DNA of 64,000 nt from Bacillota bacterium. GTDB lineage: Bacteria > Bacillota > Sulfobacillia > RBS10-35 > JAJYVN01. This document shows positions 38,612-49,075 of this stretch, in pieces. The stretch covers positions 1 through 64,000 of the forward strand of contig JAJZZC010000004.1 of the NCBI GenBank assembly GCA_021797775.1, in the 5' to 3' direction. Within the stretch, counting starts at the first letter, position 1; every line of letters starts with the position of its first letter. Below the pieces are notes generated by a model. That model ran no database searches. It had not been told where the DNA came from and saw only the letters and a program-made list of their open reading frames with translations. The position numbers and the translations under genes are program-made.

Positions 38612-39234
38612 GCGCCGGGGGCGGGGGCGGGGTCGCGTCATGGCGGCCTCCAGAGGGCGGCGTCGCTCGCCGCCATGCGCCGGACCTGCGCGCGACGGGT
38701 GTGCGCACCGCTCGGGACGCCAGCGAGGTGGCGAGTCCGCGCCCACCCGCGCGCCACGCGCTCTTGCCCCGGGGCGCCTCCGACCGCCCGCTGCCGGCTA
38801 CCTGCCAGACCTTGTCGCTGAGGCCGTTTGGCGGCAGCGGCGCGGCCCTGGCGCCGCTCTGGCGGGGTTGCTCCTACCGAGCGTCCCCTGTTGCGCGCTG
38901 CCACGTACTGCACCGCGTGCCCGCGCCTCGGCCACGGCCTTTTCATCGACCGGGTCCTGCGGCCGTCCCCTTGCCGCACCCCCGGGACCGGGATAGACTG
39001 CCTGTGCCGTTGGGTGGAGCGATGCCCTGAGTGCGCTTCCGCACCTGCGGGATCCCCTTATGTGGCGGTGCGCCCCACCGGGGGCGCGGCACGTGCCGGG
39101 CGGGGTCGGTTGAGGCGGATGCCAGTTTGCGCTGGTTCCTGTGGAATGGCCCGCGTTTCCCGGCACGGTCACGCGATCGTAGAGAGACTGCGAGGGTTGG
39201 CGCATCGCCACTCCCGCGCGGGGGAGGCACGGGG

Positions 39235-40266
39235 ATGCCTGTCGCGGTGGGATTCGTAGGCACGGGGGGGCGGGCGGCCGAGGAGATGCGCGACCTCTTA
39301 GACATGGAGGACGCGCGGATCGCCGCCTTCTGCGATATCGCGCCGGGCCGTTGCGCCGACGCGCTGGCCACATGCAACCGCCTGCAAGAGCAAGCAGGCA
39401 GGCCGTCCCTGGATGTGCCCTTCTTCAGCGATGTCCGCGACATGTTGAGCACCGTGGCGCTCGACGCGGTGTACGTCTCGGTGCCGACCTTCGCCCACGG
39501 GGCCATCGAGCACGCCGTGTTAGACGCGGGCCGGCACCTGTTCGTCGAGAAGCCCATCGCCATCGACATGACCGTGGCGCGCGAGATCGCCGACCACGCC
39601 CGGCGCGCGGGGGTCGTCACTTGCGTGGGCTACCAGCTGCGCTACGCCTCGACCAGTGCGCGGGCGCGCGAAGCGTTGGCGGGACGGGCGGTGGGCATGG
39701 CGACCGCGCTACGCTTCGGGGGCCTGCCCGAGGCGCCATGGTGGCGCGTGCAGCGGCAGTCCGGCGGTATGCTGATCGAGCAGCATACCCACGCGGTCGA
39801 CCTGCTGCGCTTCCTGATGGGCGATGTGACCCGCGTGTACGCGGAGGCGGACCGGCGCCTGCTCACCGACGTCCCGGGGCTCGACATCTCCGACGTACAC
39901 GCCGCCACCCTGCGTTTCGCCTCCGGGGCCGTCGGTGCACTCGGCAACTCCCCGGCCCTCATCGACGGACTCAGCCTGCCGGGGGTCCTCTCCCACATCC
40001 ATGTCATCGCCAAGGGCCTGACCCTGAGCCTGGCAGCGGGCTCACGCCTGACCCTGGTCCATCCAGGCGGCCGACGCGAGGAAGTCGAGGCCGAGCGCGG
40101 CTACAACCGCGCCCTGAACGATGCCTTTATTCACGCCGTACGCACCGGAGACCGCTCCCGCATCCTCTCACCCTATGACGACGCGCTGCGCTCCTTTGAG
40201 GTCACCTACGCCTGCGTGCGCTCCGCCGAGCGGCAGGAGGTCGTGGAGATCGGCGCCGGCTATTGA
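39235..40266 (+). CDS. Gfo/Idh/MocA family oxidoreductase
   Basis: VAVGFVGTGGRAAEEMRDLLDMEDARIAAFCDI, HLFVEKPIAIDM, GGMLIEQHTHAVDLLRFLMGD; ATG at 39235. Confidence 0.9.
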   Translation: MPVAVGFVGTGGRAAEEMRDLLDMEDARIAAFCDIAPGRCADALATCNRLQEQAGRPSLDVPFFSDVRDMLSTVALDAVYVSVPTFAHGAIEHAVLDAGRHLFVEKPIAIDMTVAREIADHARRAGVVTCVGYQLRYASTSARAREALAGRAVGMATALRFGGLPEAPWWRVQRQSGGMLIEQHTHAVDLLRFLMGDVTRVYAEADRRLLTDVPGLDISDVHAATLRFASGAVGALGNSPALIDGLSLPGVLSHIHVIAKGLTLSLAAGSRLTLVHPGGRREEVEAERGYNRALNDAFIHAVRTGDRSRILSPYDDALRSFEVTYACVRSAERQEVVEIGAGY

Positions 40267-40462
40267 GGCGATCCATGCGGCTGCACAGCCGCCCCGCCGC
40301 ATGCACTTGGACCGCGGGAGTCGGCGCTGCCTCTGGTTTTCGCGTGTCGCCTAGGCCCAACATGACCGAACTCGCGGCGCAAGCCCCCGGCTCTAGCCGC
40401 GGGGTGAGCCGCGCGGCGCCATTGCCCAATCGCTCGTTCGGTGATACATTCGTGCCAGCAGA

Positions 40463-40640
40463 TTGACAACCGAACGTCGCTGGTTGCGCCAGGTCGTTCC
40501 AGACTTTGGCTTATCGGTTCGCCGCCGCCCGGAAACCGTTGAGCCCCAAGGACCCGTCGTCCGCGAGAGCCCGAGAGAGCCCGCTGGAAACCGGAACCCT
40601 CGGGCTTTAGCCCTGGGGTGGCTCAGGGGCAGCATCGGGA
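40463..40640 (+). pseudogene. Relic TnpB (IS200/IS605 family) 3' end with omegaRNA-like right end
   Basis: GGAACCCTCGGGCTTTAGCCCTGGGGTGGCTCAG (40593-40626) matches the remembered 3' scaffold form of TnpB omegaRNAs (GGAATCACGCGACTTTAGTCGTGTGAGGTTCAA in ISDra2); upstream frame reads VRRRPETVEPQGPVVRESPREPAGNRNPRAL, typical of degraded TnpB tails; no intact tnpB. Confidence 0.6.
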
Positions 40641-40665
40641 TGTCGTCACAGAACGTCGTCGAGCA

Positions 40666-40710
40666 GAGACGGCGGCAGGCCGGGTTCCCACGCCGGCCTG
40701 CCGCCGTCTC
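40666..40710. terminator. Perfect 18-bp inverted repeat, 9-nt loop, between convergent genes
   Basis: GAGACGGCGGCAGGCCGG / CCGGCCTGCCGCCGTCTC. Confidence 0.7.
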
Positions 40711-40721
40711 GCGGCCCAGAG

Positions 40722-41318
40722 TCAATAGCGTGGCCCCTGCCAGGCCGCGGCCAGCGGCTCCCCGGCCTGCCGCCCGGCGCCCAGCGAAGTGCTGCCCGCC
40801 CAAGGGGATGGCGGCGCCTCGTAGGCGGAGCGGTAGCGTCCCGCGTCGGCCCAGCTAGTCCCCACCTGGTCGCTTCCGCGCCAGGTGCCTGGGGCGGGCG
40901 CGTAGGGTTCGCCGTCACCCGCGGGCCCGAACGTAGAGTTGCGGTAATAGCGCCCTCCGCGGAACGAGCGGCCGGCGTCGCGGCTGCTTGCATACGGGCG
41001 AGACTCCGCCATGGGCGACGGCCCGCTGGTTCCGGACTCTTCGTCCTCCAGATCCCGCTCCATCTCGGCGAGTAGAAACATGCAGCGGTCCGCGGCGCGC
41101 TCGATGCGCTGCGCCCCTGCCCCGTCGCCCGCCCGCCAGCCCGCGAACCCGCTCGGCCCGGTGCGCTCGTACCCACTGGTCCCCGTGTAGCGCCCGGAAA
41201 ACCGCTGCTCGTCCTCCCCAGCACCGCGCTGCAGGTCCCGTGCAGCCCCCACCACTTGGGCCAACTCGTCCCGGCACGCACGGACCCGGTCGCGCAGCCT
41301 CCCCGCCTGCATGCCCAC
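40722..41318 (-). CDS. Hypothetical protein, Gly/Tyr/Ser-rich C-terminal half
   Basis: Helical N-terminus LRDRVRACRDELAQVVGAARDLQ then GGRYYRNSTFGPAGDGEPYAPAPGTW. Confidence 0.6.
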   Translation of the reverse strand: MGMQAGRLRDRVRACRDELAQVVGAARDLQRGAGEDEQRFSGRYTGTSGYERTGPSGFAGWRAGDGAGAQRIERAADRCMFLLAEMERDLEDEESGTSGPSPMAESRPYASSRDAGRSFRGGRYYRNSTFGPAGDGEPYAPAPGTWRGSDQVGTSWADAGRYRSAYEAPPSPWAGSTSLGAGRQAGEPLAAAWQGPRY

Positions 41319-41652
41319 GCCTCCCTCCTGTCCTCCCGGCCGTGCGGAGTGTGCCCGCCCGGACCCGTTTCCCCGGAACAGGTTGCTGGCGGCACTGCCA
41401 GGCGGTGGCGGGGTCGACCGCTACGGTCCGGCCCCTGTCGGGCACCACCCTGCGATATATGGGTGCTGGCGTCCTGGCGCACCGCTCCAGAAGCCCTTGC
41501 AGCACGCGCACGCAACCAGCCGCCCCCCTACCGGCTCGGGAGCGCGCCTCGGCGCCGCGCCGCCTGCGGAGCACTTGCCCCAGGGGGTGTGTGGGTTGGA
41601 GCGGTGGCTCCTCCCGCCACCAGGCGGAGCCGGCCGCTCCCCTCCCCGGCGA

Positions 41653-41940
41653 TCACAACTCGCGACGCGGCCGATTCGGAGACGGGGCGACGAGGCCCCT
41701 GTCGCGCAGGGGAACCACCCGGGCCGGCCGGCTATAGCGCCGGGACCCCTCCCCGGCGTGATGGACCAGTGGGTGAAGAACAAGGGTGTCGCCCACGGGC
41801 TCCATGCGCAGCGGGTCGCGAGGAAGCAAGCGCAACCGCTCCCGGATTTCAGCCGGGATGGGCAACCTGTCACCGATAAGCGAGACGACGATCAACCTGG
41901 TGCACTCCCCTCTCGGCCACTCGGTCAAGCCGTGCGGCAT
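41653..41940 (-). CDS. AbrB/MazE/SpoVT-type DNA-binding domain protein
   Basis: RLIVVSLIGDRLPIPAEIRERLRLLPRDPLRMEPVGDTLVLHPL swapped-hairpin pattern. Confidence 0.65.
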   Translation of the reverse strand: MPHGLTEWPRGECTRLIVVSLIGDRLPIPAEIRERLRLLPRDPLRMEPVGDTLVLHPLVHHAGEGSRRYSRPARVVPLRDRGLVAPSPNRPRREL

Positions 41941-42250
41941 GCAGAACGGAAGTATATGGATCGTTGGTCCCGCGCACCAGGGTACCCGCGGACCATGAAA
42001 CGACACGGCACGACACAGGCCGCCACCGCAGGCCGACCGATTTCGCCAAGCCGGCTTCGCCGCCGTGGAGCGCTACCGGAAGGCTCTGGAAGACAGCAAG
42101 GTGAGAAGGCCGTGAGACGTCCCTTCAGAGACATGGCCCTATGGCGGGCGGATTCCGTACAATCCGCCTATTCTGTCCGGTCCGCCTGCAAGACAGGCCA
42201 ATGGGTTGGGTGACGCGGCGCGATAAAGTTGCCCTTATAGACGATTCACC

Positions 42251-42277
42251 CCTCCCGCCATGATCTGGCGGGAGGGA
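42251..42277. terminator. 11-bp stem, 5-nt loop hairpin
   Basis: CCCTCCCGCCA TGATC TGGCGGGAGGG. Confidence 0.6.
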
Positions 42278-42693
42278 GCCCGGCAAAGCTAACTCCCACA
42301 TGTCGAGCGCAACGCACCGGCCGTCGGCGTCGACGCGCAGGCACGTCCCGCACCTACGGACCCCAAAAAGAGGCGGCACCCCACCGGATGTGGGTAGGCG
42401 CGCTGCGGCCGACTACGCGCGCCCGCGCGAGCATCCCCTGCCGCCATGATGCCGCGTGGCGCCGGCTCGCAGCATGGGGGAATCCTTCGCCAGGGGGCTC
42501 CCCTCCGGCGGCCCGGGCGCCCGCCGCAGAGGAAGCGTCGCACGTGCGGGCGAAGCCGTCACGATCCCCCCCACCAGAGGGAATAGCCCCGCACACCCGC
42601 CATCGGCCGGAACACACACCGGCGGGAAGTGGGCAGAGCCGCCGTGACCATCCCGGACTGGGAACCCATGAGCGGCGCGGGTGGTGCCGTCGC

Positions 42694-43377
42694 TCAGCCA
42701 TAGAGTAGGCGGTAGACGCGGTAGGTCCCAAGGACGCGCTGCACGAACCGGCGCGTTTCCGGAAAGGGGATGCGGTCGGCCGTGGCGAGCCGGCCATCCC
42801 AGGTCCCAGCGGCCAGCCACGTCGTGACCGGCCCCGGACCGGCGTTATAGGCGGCGAGGGCGGGTACGATACGGCCGCCGAAGCCAGCCCGCAGGTGCGC
42901 GAGATAGGAAGCCCCCAGCACGATGTTGTAGGGCGGATCGGCCAGCCGCGCCGGTGTGGGCTGCGGCAGGTGTACCTGGGTCGCCATCCAGCTCGCCGTG
43001 GGCGGGGTGAGTTGCATCAAGCCCATAGCCCCCGCCCGGGAGCGTGCGCGGGGGCGGAACCCACTCTCGGTGCGCATGACGGCGAGCACCAGCAGGGGGT
43101 CGATACCGGACCCGCGCGCGGCCGCCCGCACCGCGGGGGCATAGGGGAACGGGAAGACCGCGTAAGCCGCGTCGCGGCCCAAGGCCAAGGCCACGACGAC
43201 GACCAGCAACGCCAGGAGCCGACGCAGGAACGCCCGTGCCCGCCAACCGCGGCGACCGCGGCCGGCCGTCGTATCCGGTCCGGAGGAGCCGCTCGGCCCG
43301 GGGCCCCCTGCGGGCGCTCTGATCCCGCCCGGGCTCCGCCCGGTCCGGCGGGGAAGGCGCGGCCTCCTAACTTCCAC
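42694..43377 (-). CDS. Lytic transglycosylase (SLT domain), membrane anchored
   Basis: GIDPLLVLAVMRTESGFRPRARSRAGAMGLMQLTPPTASWMA...ALAAYNAGPGPVTTWL; downstream of coaE. Confidence 0.88.
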   Translation of the reverse strand: MEVRRPRLPRRTGRSPGGIRAPAGGPGPSGSSGPDTTAGRGRRGWRARAFLRRLLALLVVVVALALGRDAAYAVFPFPYAPAVRAAARGSGIDPLLVLAVMRTESGFRPRARSRAGAMGLMQLTPPTASWMATQVHLPQPTPARLADPPYNIVLGASYLAHLRAGFGGRIVPALAAYNAGPGPVTTWLAAGTWDGRLATADRIPFPETRRFVQRVLGTYRVYRLLYG

Positions 43378-43993
43378 GCGCGGCCCGCCTCTCGGCCAGC
43401 AAGGCGGCCCAGGACCGCGCCACCGCGGCCTCCAACTGCTCCCGGGTACCGTTGTTGTCCAGGACGAGGTGGGCCAGAGATTCCTTCCGCTCCAGGGGCC
43501 ACTGCGCCTCCAGGCGCCCGCGGGCGGCGGACGGGTCCAGGGGGTCGCGCAGCAGGAGCCGCCGCATCTGCTCCTCATGCCCCACCGTGACTACCCAAAT
43601 GCGATCGACAAATGACCCCGGCAGGTGCAGCCCGACCTCAAACAGCAGCGGGATGTCGCACACTGCGGCGGGCGCCCCTTCGGCCCGCCGGGCGGCGAGC
43701 CAAGCCAAGGTGCGCGCGCGAATCGGCGGGTGGGTGATGCCCTCCAACCGCCGCCTGGCCTCGGCATCGGTGAAGACCTTCTGGGCCAGGGCGCGGCGGT
43801 CCAGGGATCCGTCGGCCCGGAGGATCCCGGGGCCGAAGGCGTCGACGATCTGGCGCAGCGCTGGCTCACCGGGCTCCACCACGGCCCGTGCGAACTCGTC
43901 GGAACTCACCACGGGCGCCCCGATCCGGCGGAGCGCGGCGGCGGCGGTGGACTTGCCGCTGGCGATGCCCCCGGTCAATCCGACGACGACCAT
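43367..43993 (-). CDS. coaE: Dephospho-CoA kinase
   Basis: VVVGLTGGIASGKSTAAAALRRIGAPVVSSDE, CDIPLLFEVGL. Confidence 0.93.
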   Translation of the reverse strand: MVVVGLTGGIASGKSTAAAALRRIGAPVVSSDEFARAVVEPGEPALRQIVDAFGPGILRADGSLDRRALAQKVFTDAEARRRLEGITHPPIRARTLAWLAARRAEGAPAAVCDIPLLFEVGLHLPGSFVDRIWVVTVGHEEQMRRLLLRDPLDPSAARGRLEAQWPLERKESLAHLVLDNNGTREQLEAAVARSWAALLAERRAARGS

Positions 43994-44086
43994 GCCATCA
44001 CTTCCGAGGCGCGGAGAGATAGGTGCCGACGATGCCCGGCATGGCGCGGCTGGCCCGCGTCCGCCCCGCGCGGGCGCGGGCGTATC

Positions 44087-44929
44087 TCACTCGCCGTGTG
44101 GGAAGTGGTAGGACGCCACCGGGGCTACCCACGGAGGACCATATTCCAGCGTGATGGCCGCATTCGGCGCGAGCGGGATCTGCCGCGGGTTCCCACCGAA
44201 GGCCTTTCCGTTTACGTATGCGCGCACCGACTGGCCATGGGCGCCCGGGGTGGCCTGAAACCCCATGAGCACCCCAGGCGCGAGCGGCATGCCCCAGATG
44301 TCGAAGAACTGGCCCAGTGTGTAGGCCGAGCGGCGCGGAGCCGCGACATGCACCACACCGCTGGTGTCGCGCGTGCGCAGCGCATACTGGCAGGCCGGCT
44401 GCGACCCGCGCGCCGGGAACACGCCGATGTCGGCCGGTACACCCACGTGCCGTCCACGGAGGTAGAGGTCGAGGTGGACGTACGCGCGGTAGGCGGCCGT
44501 CTTCACGGAGCTACAGGCGATCCCGTCGATCGGACGGGTCAGGCTGGCGAGGGAACCGGTCGCCGGCGGCTGGGAACGGGGGCTCTTGGCGGACACTGCC
44601 ACCACAACCAGGACTAGGAGCAGCACGCCCAAGCCCAACCACATGCCTGCCGACGCCGGGTCGAGACCGGCGGGGCCACCCCTGCCGCGGCGCCGGCCGC
44701 GCCCGCGCGCGAACCTGTCCAGCGGCATGCTGGGCCGGCCGGAACGCGCGGGGGCAACGCCCTTGCCCCCCGCCCTAGTGCTCTTCGAACCGCTCGGCGC
44801 CGGGCCCTTGCCCCAGCGCGGATCGCTTCCACCCCGCGGCACGCCCTCGCCGCCTCCCACCGTCCCGGCGTTGCCCGCCGGGCCACCATCCACCGCCGCC
44901 CGCACCCGGATCCGTTCCGTATCCACCAT
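44087..44929 (-). CDS. Hypothetical membrane-anchored protein (alternative start about 44728)
   Basis: One TM (MWLGLGVLLLVLVVVAVSA), then CSSVKTAAYRAYVHLDLYLRGRHVGVPADIGVFPARGSQPACQYALRTRDTSGVVHV. Confidence 0.7.
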   Translation of the reverse strand: MVDTERIRVRAAVDGGPAGNAGTVGGGEGVPRGGSDPRWGKGPAPSGSKSTRAGGKGVAPARSGRPSMPLDRFARGRGRRRGRGGPAGLDPASAGMWLGLGVLLLVLVVVAVSAKSPRSQPPATGSLASLTRPIDGIACSSVKTAAYRAYVHLDLYLRGRHVGVPADIGVFPARGSQPACQYALRTRDTSGVVHVAAPRRSAYTLGQFFDIWGMPLAPGVLMGFQATPGAHGQSVRAYVNGKAFGGNPRQIPLAPNAAITLEYGPPWVAPVASYHFPHGE

Positions 44930-45310
44930 GCCGCTGTATGGCTCGCCCCGTGGCCCTGCCGTTCACCGGGGGCGGCCACCCATCGCATGCACCGCCGTCC
45001 TGCGGCGCGCGGGCCGCCCTGCGACCATCCCCCCACGGCCGCGGACCGGACAGGCAGCCCGCCCCTGCCGCCCACAGCGGAACGACCGCCCACCGTCGAC
45101 GTCGCGGTGCGGCTCATGCCCCCGCGCCGCCCCCGCCGGTCGCGGCCGGCCAGTCCCCGTCTACCGCGCCACGGCAACACGCATCTCCCTCGCCCTGCCG
45201 ACCACACCGCAGGGAGGCCACGTCCGTGCCACCGTCCGGCAGCGCGTGGCCCCCGCGCCGCGGCTGCCCGAGGCGCAACAGGCCATCGGCTCCCACCGCC
45301 CGCCCCACCC

Positions 45311-46603
45311 TCAGGCGGGCACTGGGAAGGTCCCCGTCAAGTCCCGTACGGCGGCGCCCACGTCGGTCACCGCTTGGACCAGTTGTTCCTTGCCTCTGCC
45401 CGCGGCCCGCAGCACCTCGCCGATCAGCGCGGCGACACGCTCCATCTCCGACTCGCCCATGCCGCGACTCGTGACACCCGGCGTGCCGGCGCGGATGCCG
45501 CTCGCGCGCTGCGGCGGCTCCGGGTCGAAGGGCACAAGGATCCGGTTGACGAGGATTCCCGCCTGCTCAAGGGCGCGCTCCGCCTGGCGCCCGGTCAGTC
45601 CGTGCGCCCGCAGGTCTGCCACGAACAGGTGGTTGTCCGTCCCGCCAGTCACGAGGCGGAAGCCCTGGGCCTGTACGGCCCGCGCCAGCGAGGCGGCGTT
45701 ACGCGCCACCTGCGCCTGGTATGCGCCGAACGCCGGCTCCGCCGCCTCCCGGAAACACACGGCCTTGGCCGCGATCACCTGCACCAGCGGACCGCCCTGC
45801 AGCCCAGGGAACACGGCGCGGTCCACTGCCGCGGCGTGCTCGCGCCGGCAGAGCAGCGCCCCGCCGCGCGGCCCGCGCAGCGTCTTGTGCGTGGTGGTGG
45901 TCACCACGTCAGCGACCGGCACGGGGCTCGGGTGCAGGCCCGCCGCGACCAATCCCGCGATGTGGGCCATGTCGACCATCAGGCGCGCGCCGACGCGCTC
46001 GGCGACGGCCGCGAATGCGGCGAAGTCGATCCGCCGGGGGTAGGCGGAGGCGCCGGCGACGATCAGGGCCGGCCGCTCCCGCCGCGCGATCTCCTCCACC
46101 TCGTCCATGTCGATGCGCTCGGTCTCCCGGTTGACGACGTAATGGACGAAGCGGTAGATCTGACCGGAGAGGTTCACCGGGCTGCCGTGGGTCAGGTGGC
46201 CCCCGTGGGGCAGCGACATGGAGAGGATGGTATCACCGGGCTTGCAGAGGGCCATGTAGGCCGCCATGTTCGCCTGGGCGCCCGAATGCGGCTGCACGTT
46301 GGCGTGCTCGGCGCCGAAGACGGCCATCAGCCGCTGGCGCGCCAGGTCCTCAATGACGTCGACACACTCGCAGCCCCCGTAGTAGCGGGCCCCGGGCAGC
46401 CCCTCCGCGTACTTGTTGACCAAGACCGTGCCCTCGGCCTCCCGCACCGCACGGCTGGAAAAGTTCTCGGAGGCCACCAAGCCGAGCTTCTCCGACTGCC
46501 GGCGCCCCTCGTCGCCGATCGCCCGTGCCATCTCGGGGTCGAACTCGGCCAAGGGCCGGCTAAGCGCGACCAGGGGCGCCGTCGCGCCCATCGGAAGAGC
46601 CAC
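45311..46603 (-). CDS. glyA: Serine hydroxymethyltransferase
   Basis: [60 protein letters not shown] (PLP lysine). Confidence 0.95.
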   Translation of the reverse strand: MALPMGATAPLVALSRPLAEFDPEMARAIGDEGRRQSEKLGLVASENFSSRAVREAEGTVLVNKYAEGLPGARYYGGCECVDVIEDLARQRLMAVFGAEHANVQPHSGAQANMAAYMALCKPGDTILSMSLPHGGHLTHGSPVNLSGQIYRFVHYVVNRETERIDMDEVEEIARRERPALIVAGASAYPRRIDFAAFAAVAERVGARLMVDMAHIAGLVAAGLHPSPVPVADVVTTTTHKTLRGPRGGALLCRREHAAAVDRAVFPGLQGGPLVQVIAAKAVCFREAAEPAFGAYQAQVARNAASLARAVQAQGFRLVTGGTDNHLFVADLRAHGLTGRQAERALEQAGILVNRILVPFDPEPPQRASGIRAGTPGVTSRGMGESEMERVAALIGEVLRAAGRGKEQLVQAVTDVGAAVRDLTGTFPVPA

Positions 46604-46706
46604 GCCTCCCGCCTCCCCTGTGCCGGCAAACCGGGCCGCCAGGCGCGAGGCGCGCAGCCGGCGCCGCCCGCGGGGCGCGGGTCGGACGGCGGATGCGCAC
46701 CCCGCC

Positions 46707-46907
46707 CTACGCCTTTACGGTGCGCCCACCGATCTTTTCGAGCGTGCTCGGACGGATGGCCTGCTCAGCGACGATCTCCAACCGCCAGCAGTCGTCGCTC
46801 ACCCGCTGCGCCAGCATCTCGCCCGTGACGCCCAGCCGGTCCCAGAGGTGCTGCAGGGCCTCCTCCAATGCGCGCTGGCCGTCGAACTCGAGCACGAGCG
46901 TATACAT
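46707..46907 (-). CDS. Small conserved hypothetical protein (66 aa)
   Basis: [49 protein letters not shown]; immediately downstream of mutM. Confidence 0.65.
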   Translation of the reverse strand: MYTLVLEFDGQRALEEALQHLWDRLGVTGEMLAQRVSDDCWRLEIVAEQAIRPSTLEKIGGRTVKA

Positions 46908-46915
46908 GGCCGCGA

Positions 46916-47779
46916 TTATAGCGGATCAGGGGCGGGCTGGCAGCGTGGGCAGAAGGCGGTGGTCCGCCCCCCAAGGCGAAGGGTGGCAACCGCGGCGCCG
47001 CAGGCCGGGCACGGCAGGCCGCCGCGCCCGTAGACACGCAGGAAGCACCCAAACGCACCGGGCTCACCGTCCGGCCGACGGTAGTCGTACAGCGTGGTAC
47101 CGCTGAAGGCCAGGGCCTCGGCGAGTACGGCCCCGATCGCGGCGGCGAGCCGCTCCCAGTCCCCGGTCGCCAGACTCGGCGGTGTGCGGGCCGGATGGAG
47201 CCCGGCCCGGTGCAGGGCCTCGTCGGCGTAGATGTTGCCGAGTCCCGCCACCAGGTCCTGCCGCAGGAGCAACGCCTTAAGCGGGGAGGATCGCCCGGCC
47301 AGCAGGGCGCGCAGGTCCACCGCTTCCAGGCCGTCCTCCAGCGGGTCGCGCCCGGTGGGCAGGTGCGCGGCGAGCTCTGTGGGCACGGCGAGCGCGAAGC
47401 GCCCGAACTTGCGCACGTCGTAGAAGCCCAGGCGCCCCGCGGGACCGCCCGTCCCGGCCAGGTGCAGCATCGCATGCGTGTGGGCCGCCGCCAGGGACCA
47501 GCGCGCTCCGGGCGGGACGTGGACCAGGCGCCCGGTCATGCGCAGGTGGGCGATCAGGCGCAGGGGCGGGGCGCCCGCGCGCTCCAGCGCGAACACCAGG
47601 TACTTGCCCCGGCGGCCGATACCGGCGATCGTGCGGCCCGTCAGTCGCCGCGCGAAACGGCGAGGGTCCTCCCCACCCGTCACGTGCGGGCGGCGGATCT
47701 CCGCGCGGGCGATCGTCTGGCCCTCCAGCACCGGCAGCAGCATGCGGCGGACCGTCTCCACCTCGGGCAGTTCCGGCAA
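46916..47779 (-). CDS. mutM: Formamidopyrimidine-DNA glycosylase
   Basis: PELPEVETVRRML N-terminus, KFGRFAL, C-terminal zinc finger CPACGAAVATLRLGGRTTAFCPRCQ; TTG start. Confidence 0.95.
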   Translation of the reverse strand: MPELPEVETVRRMLLPVLEGQTIARAEIRRPHVTGGEDPRRFARRLTGRTIAGIGRRGKYLVFALERAGAPPLRLIAHLRMTGRLVHVPPGARWSLAAAHTHAMLHLAGTGGPAGRLGFYDVRKFGRFALAVPTELAAHLPTGRDPLEDGLEAVDLRALLAGRSSPLKALLLRQDLVAGLGNIYADEALHRAGLHPARTPPSLATGDWERLAAAIGAVLAEALAFSGTTLYDYRRPDGEPGAFGCFLRVYGRGGLPCPACGAAVATLRLGGRTTAFCPRCQPAPDPL

Positions 47780-48137
47780 GCGGTGTCACCTCCGTGGGGA
47801 CCCGAGGGGGACATCCCGGAAGGGAGCGGCTGTTGGGCACGCCGTTCGCCGCGGGCGCCCGCACCGCCCCGCCGGAAGGCGTCTCTCCGCGCCCGGGGTC
47901 CCATCGGACGGCCGCCTGCCATTGCGGCGAGGTCCGGTCCGGGCGGGTCCGCGCCGGTATCGACCGCGCCTGGCGGCAGGGGCTCCACATCGGCGGGCCG
48001 CCAGCAACAGCGTGGCCGCGGCTCGCCGAGCGCTGGACGGCCGTGCGCGCCCACCTGGAGGCCGGGCGTGAGTGAGGCCGCTCGGAGGGCCCCGTGGCGC
48101 GGGCAGGGCGGAGCCCCGGCGACACGAAGAAGCGGGT

Positions 48138-48945
48138 ATGGCCAGCGGCACGCGCCCCGCCACGCTCGACGACATCCTCAACACCCGGACCTTGCCCCCA
48201 CAACGAGCGGTGGCGCTGGCGCCGGTGGGAGACCTCGTGGCCGTCGCCCTGCGCCGCGAGGGCGACGGCGCGGTCCAGGACAGCCCCGTCCCGCGGAACT
48301 GGACGAGCTGCCGGCTGAGTGTTCACGACCCGGACGGCCGCTTCCTGGTCGCGCTGGCACCCCACACCTACGCGGCCTGGGGCCCCGTGTGGAGCCCGGA
48401 CGGGACGCGGTTGGCGCTCCTGGCCGCCGACACGTCTGACGTGTCGGCGGGGCTCTGGATGTGGGAACGCGGTATGCCTGGCGCACATCGCCTTCACACG
48501 CCACCGGTATTCCCGCACGAGGCGCTGCACTGGTTCCCTGACGGGCGACGGCTGTGTGCGGGGTTCATGCGGCCCACCCGAGAGCCGGAGTCCGCCTTGG
48601 GCCCATCTGTCTTTCGCACCCCGGTGCGTCAGGGCGACGCACCGGCGGCCTGGTTTGATGGGTGGTTGGGGGCGGTTCCGATGGATGGGGGCAAGATCGC
48701 ACCTTTGGTCGTCGGCGTCTCGGCCGTCGCGGGGATTCCCGCGCCACAGGGTAGTCACCTGCTGGTGGTGCCACCGCCAGTGCAGCCGGACCTTGCCCGG
48801 AGCAGGATCACCCTGGGCTGTACCTGCAGCGCGCGGACGGCTGGCAGGGTCAGGTTGGGAGTGTTTGACTACGGGCTTTGACCTGGGACACTGGCAGCCA
48901 CGGTGGTCACCGAACGGGCGGCACTTTGCACAGGTTGTCATGACC
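48138..48945 (+). pseudogene. Truncated/frameshifted WD40-like (TolB / S9 peptidase N-terminal type) beta-propeller protein
   Basis: AAWGPVWSPDGTRLALLAAD, ALHWFPDGRRL blades; downstream blade HWQPRWSPNGRHFAQVV lies in another frame. Confidence 0.55.
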
Positions 48946-49075
48946 GAAATCCGCGTGGCGTGGGCGCGCGGGCGGATAGCCCCTCGGCGGGACGCCCGCG
49001 GCCATGTTCGTGATGATCGTGCCGAGGGTCCTTTCGGGCCCCCGGCAGGAGGGCAACGGAGCGGAGGGGATCGCG

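Noticed and set aside
46604-46706. Glycine riboswitch or T-box upstream of glyA
   Set aside because: No conserved T-box AGGGUGGNACCGCG or glycine-riboswitch-like core seen in the short leader.
44987-46828. 613-aa plus-strand ORF
   Set aside because: Antisense to glyA; shadow ORF.
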